Assembly (NCBI GenBank): GCA_016282215.1
Contig: JAEEKC010000065.1
Location: forward strand, 1 to 6,105
DNA length: 6,105 nucleotides
DNA from: Lachnospiraceae bacterium
GTDB taxonomy: Bacteria > Bacillota > Clostridia > Lachnospirales > Lachnospiraceae
Direction: 5' to 3'
Shown piece by piece: positions 5,249 to 6,105 of this stretch. The position numbers and the translations under genes were made by a program. The notes under the pieces are model-generated. The model was not told the DNA's origin. It saw only the letters and a list, made by a program, of their open reading frames with translations, and searched no databases. Every line of letters begins with the position of its first letter. Position 1 is the first letter of the stretch.

Positions 5249-6105
5249 ATGAAATTATTGCAGACAATACCCGCAAAGGACGGCTTTACCATGCCGGCGG
5301 AATGGGAAAAGCACCAGGCGACGGTGATGATCTGGCCGGTAAGACCCGGCTCATGGCGTAATGGCGCAATGGCTGCGCAGGAGGTGTTCTCCGAGATTGC
5401 CAGGTTCATTGCCACGGGTGAGAAGGTCTACATGCTGGCAGGACAGGAAAATTATAAAAAGGTGTCGGAGCATTTTGCTGATGACGCCAATATCCGTGTG
5501 CTGGAGATCGAGACGGATGATGCCTGGGCGAGAGATATGGCACCTACCTTTGTGCGTCGCGGCGGCGTGATCCGTGGTGTCAGCTGGCAGTTTAATGCCT
5601 GGGGCGGCAGTGTGAACGGATTATATACGGATTACGTGAATGATGATATGGCAGCGGAGCGGATCTGCGAAGAGCTGGGCCTGGAATGCTATGACGCCTG
5701 GCCTTTCGTGCTGGAAGGCGGCGCGATCCATACGGATGGCGAAGGAACGCTTCTGGTGACGGAAAGCTGTCTCCTCGGACCCGGCAGAAACCCGTCTATG
5801 GACAGGTCGGAGATCGAGCAGAGGTTGAAAGATTATGTAAACTGCAAAAAGGTGATTTGGCTGCCATGCGGCATCTTCAATGACGAGACGGATGGCCATA
5901 TCGATAATATCTGTGCCTTTGTCAGACCGGGTGAAGTGGTACTGGCCACCTGTGAGGATGAAACCGATCCTCAGTATGCCATGTCCCGCGCCTGCCTGGA
6001 AGCGCTGCAGGATCAGACAGATGCGAAAGGCAGGAAGATCCGGGTCCATGAATTGCCGGTTCCAAAGACCCCCGTCTGCGTGACAGAGGAAGAAGTGAGC
6101 GGTTA
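5249..6105 (+). CDS. aguA: Agmatine deiminase (agmatine iminohydrolase), 3' end cut off by the window
   Basis: 285 complete codons are visible with no stop before the window edge. Full-length family members have about 365-370 residues, so roughly 80 are missing. Agmatine deiminase hydrolyses agmatine to N-carbamoylputrescine and ammonia in the cytosol and has the guanidine-modifying (pentein) fold. Motifs in order are MPAEWEKHQATVMIWP (15-30), the DDAWARDMAPTF segment (90-101) with D96, the substrate-proximal QFNAWGG (114-120), LEGGAIHTDGEGT (155-167), and NDETDGHIDN (211-220) with the catalytic E213, H217 and D219. The nucleophilic Cys near the C-terminus would lie beyond the window. All visible active-site residues are intact. 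The gene links the arginine decarboxylase to putrescine production and implies an N-carbamoylputrescine amidase (aguB) next. No agmatinase gene is seen in the window. Confidence 0.95.
   Translation, partial: MKLLQTIPAKDGFTMPAEWEKHQATVMIWPVRPGSWRNGAMAAQEVFSEIARFIATGEKVYMLAGQENYKKVSEHFADDANIRVLEIETDDAWARDMAPTFVRRGGVIRGVSWQFNAWGGSVNGLYTDYVNDDMAAERICEELGLECYDAWPFVLEGGAIHTDGEGTLLVTESCLLGPGRNPSMDRSEIEQRLKDYVNCKKVIWLPCGIFNDETDGHIDNICAFVRPGEVVLATCEDETDPQYAMSRACLEALQDQTDAKGRKIRVHELPVPKTPVCVTEEEVSG

Noticed and set aside
5621..6049. Minus-strand ORF of 142 codons opposite aguA
   Set aside because: It is a shadow of aguA, whose motifs are intact on the plus strand.

Overview
The window is a single-strand (+) gene run from a bacterium. 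It is most likely a Clostridia-type Firmicute, perhaps a gut Lachnospiraceae. This is inferred from the close similarity of the SpeE-like protein to the Bacillus form, the single-domain decarboxylase of the Bacillus SpeA type, the purine-rich ribosome binding sites, the roughly balanced GC content, and a gene set that I associate from memory with human-gut Firmicutes. The taxonomic call is inference.

Layout: the 3' end of prfA (release factor 1) occupies 1-186. A polyamine gene cluster follows: a fold-type I PLP decarboxylase, probably arginine decarboxylase (218-1669); a spermidine synthase-like aminopropyltransferase (1705-2610); a saccharopine-dehydrogenase-fold carboxyspermidine dehydrogenase (2728-3987); carboxynorspermidine/carboxyspermidine decarboxylase NspC (4036-5211); and agmatine deiminase AguA (5249 to the window edge, truncated). 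Gaps are 31, 35, 117, 48 and 37 bases, and I see no convincing terminator, so the set looks like one operon, possibly reading through from prfA. No gap exceeds 300 bases. I see no tRNA, rRNA, CRISPR or mobile element.

How the genes fit together (family knowledge plus inference): arginine is decarboxylated to agmatine, AguA converts agmatine to N-carbamoylputrescine, and an N-carbamoylputrescine amidase (AguB, expected just past the right edge but not seen) would yield putrescine. The dehydrogenase then condenses putrescine with aspartate semialdehyde to carboxyspermidine, and NspC decarboxylates that to spermidine. This is the alternative, S-adenosylmethionine-independent spermidine route.

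The odd member is the SpeE-like protein. Classical SpeE needs decarboxylated AdoMet from SpeD, and no speD is in the window. This SpeE also has Cys where the family usually has the active-site Tyr of the IPTYP motif. It may be a second route, or an aminopropyltransferase with a different acceptor. The second point of interest is the 117-base gap before the dehydrogenase. It holds a possible 11-codon leader ORF whose stop lies inside a set of mutually exclusive inverted repeats, which is a possible but unproven attenuator.
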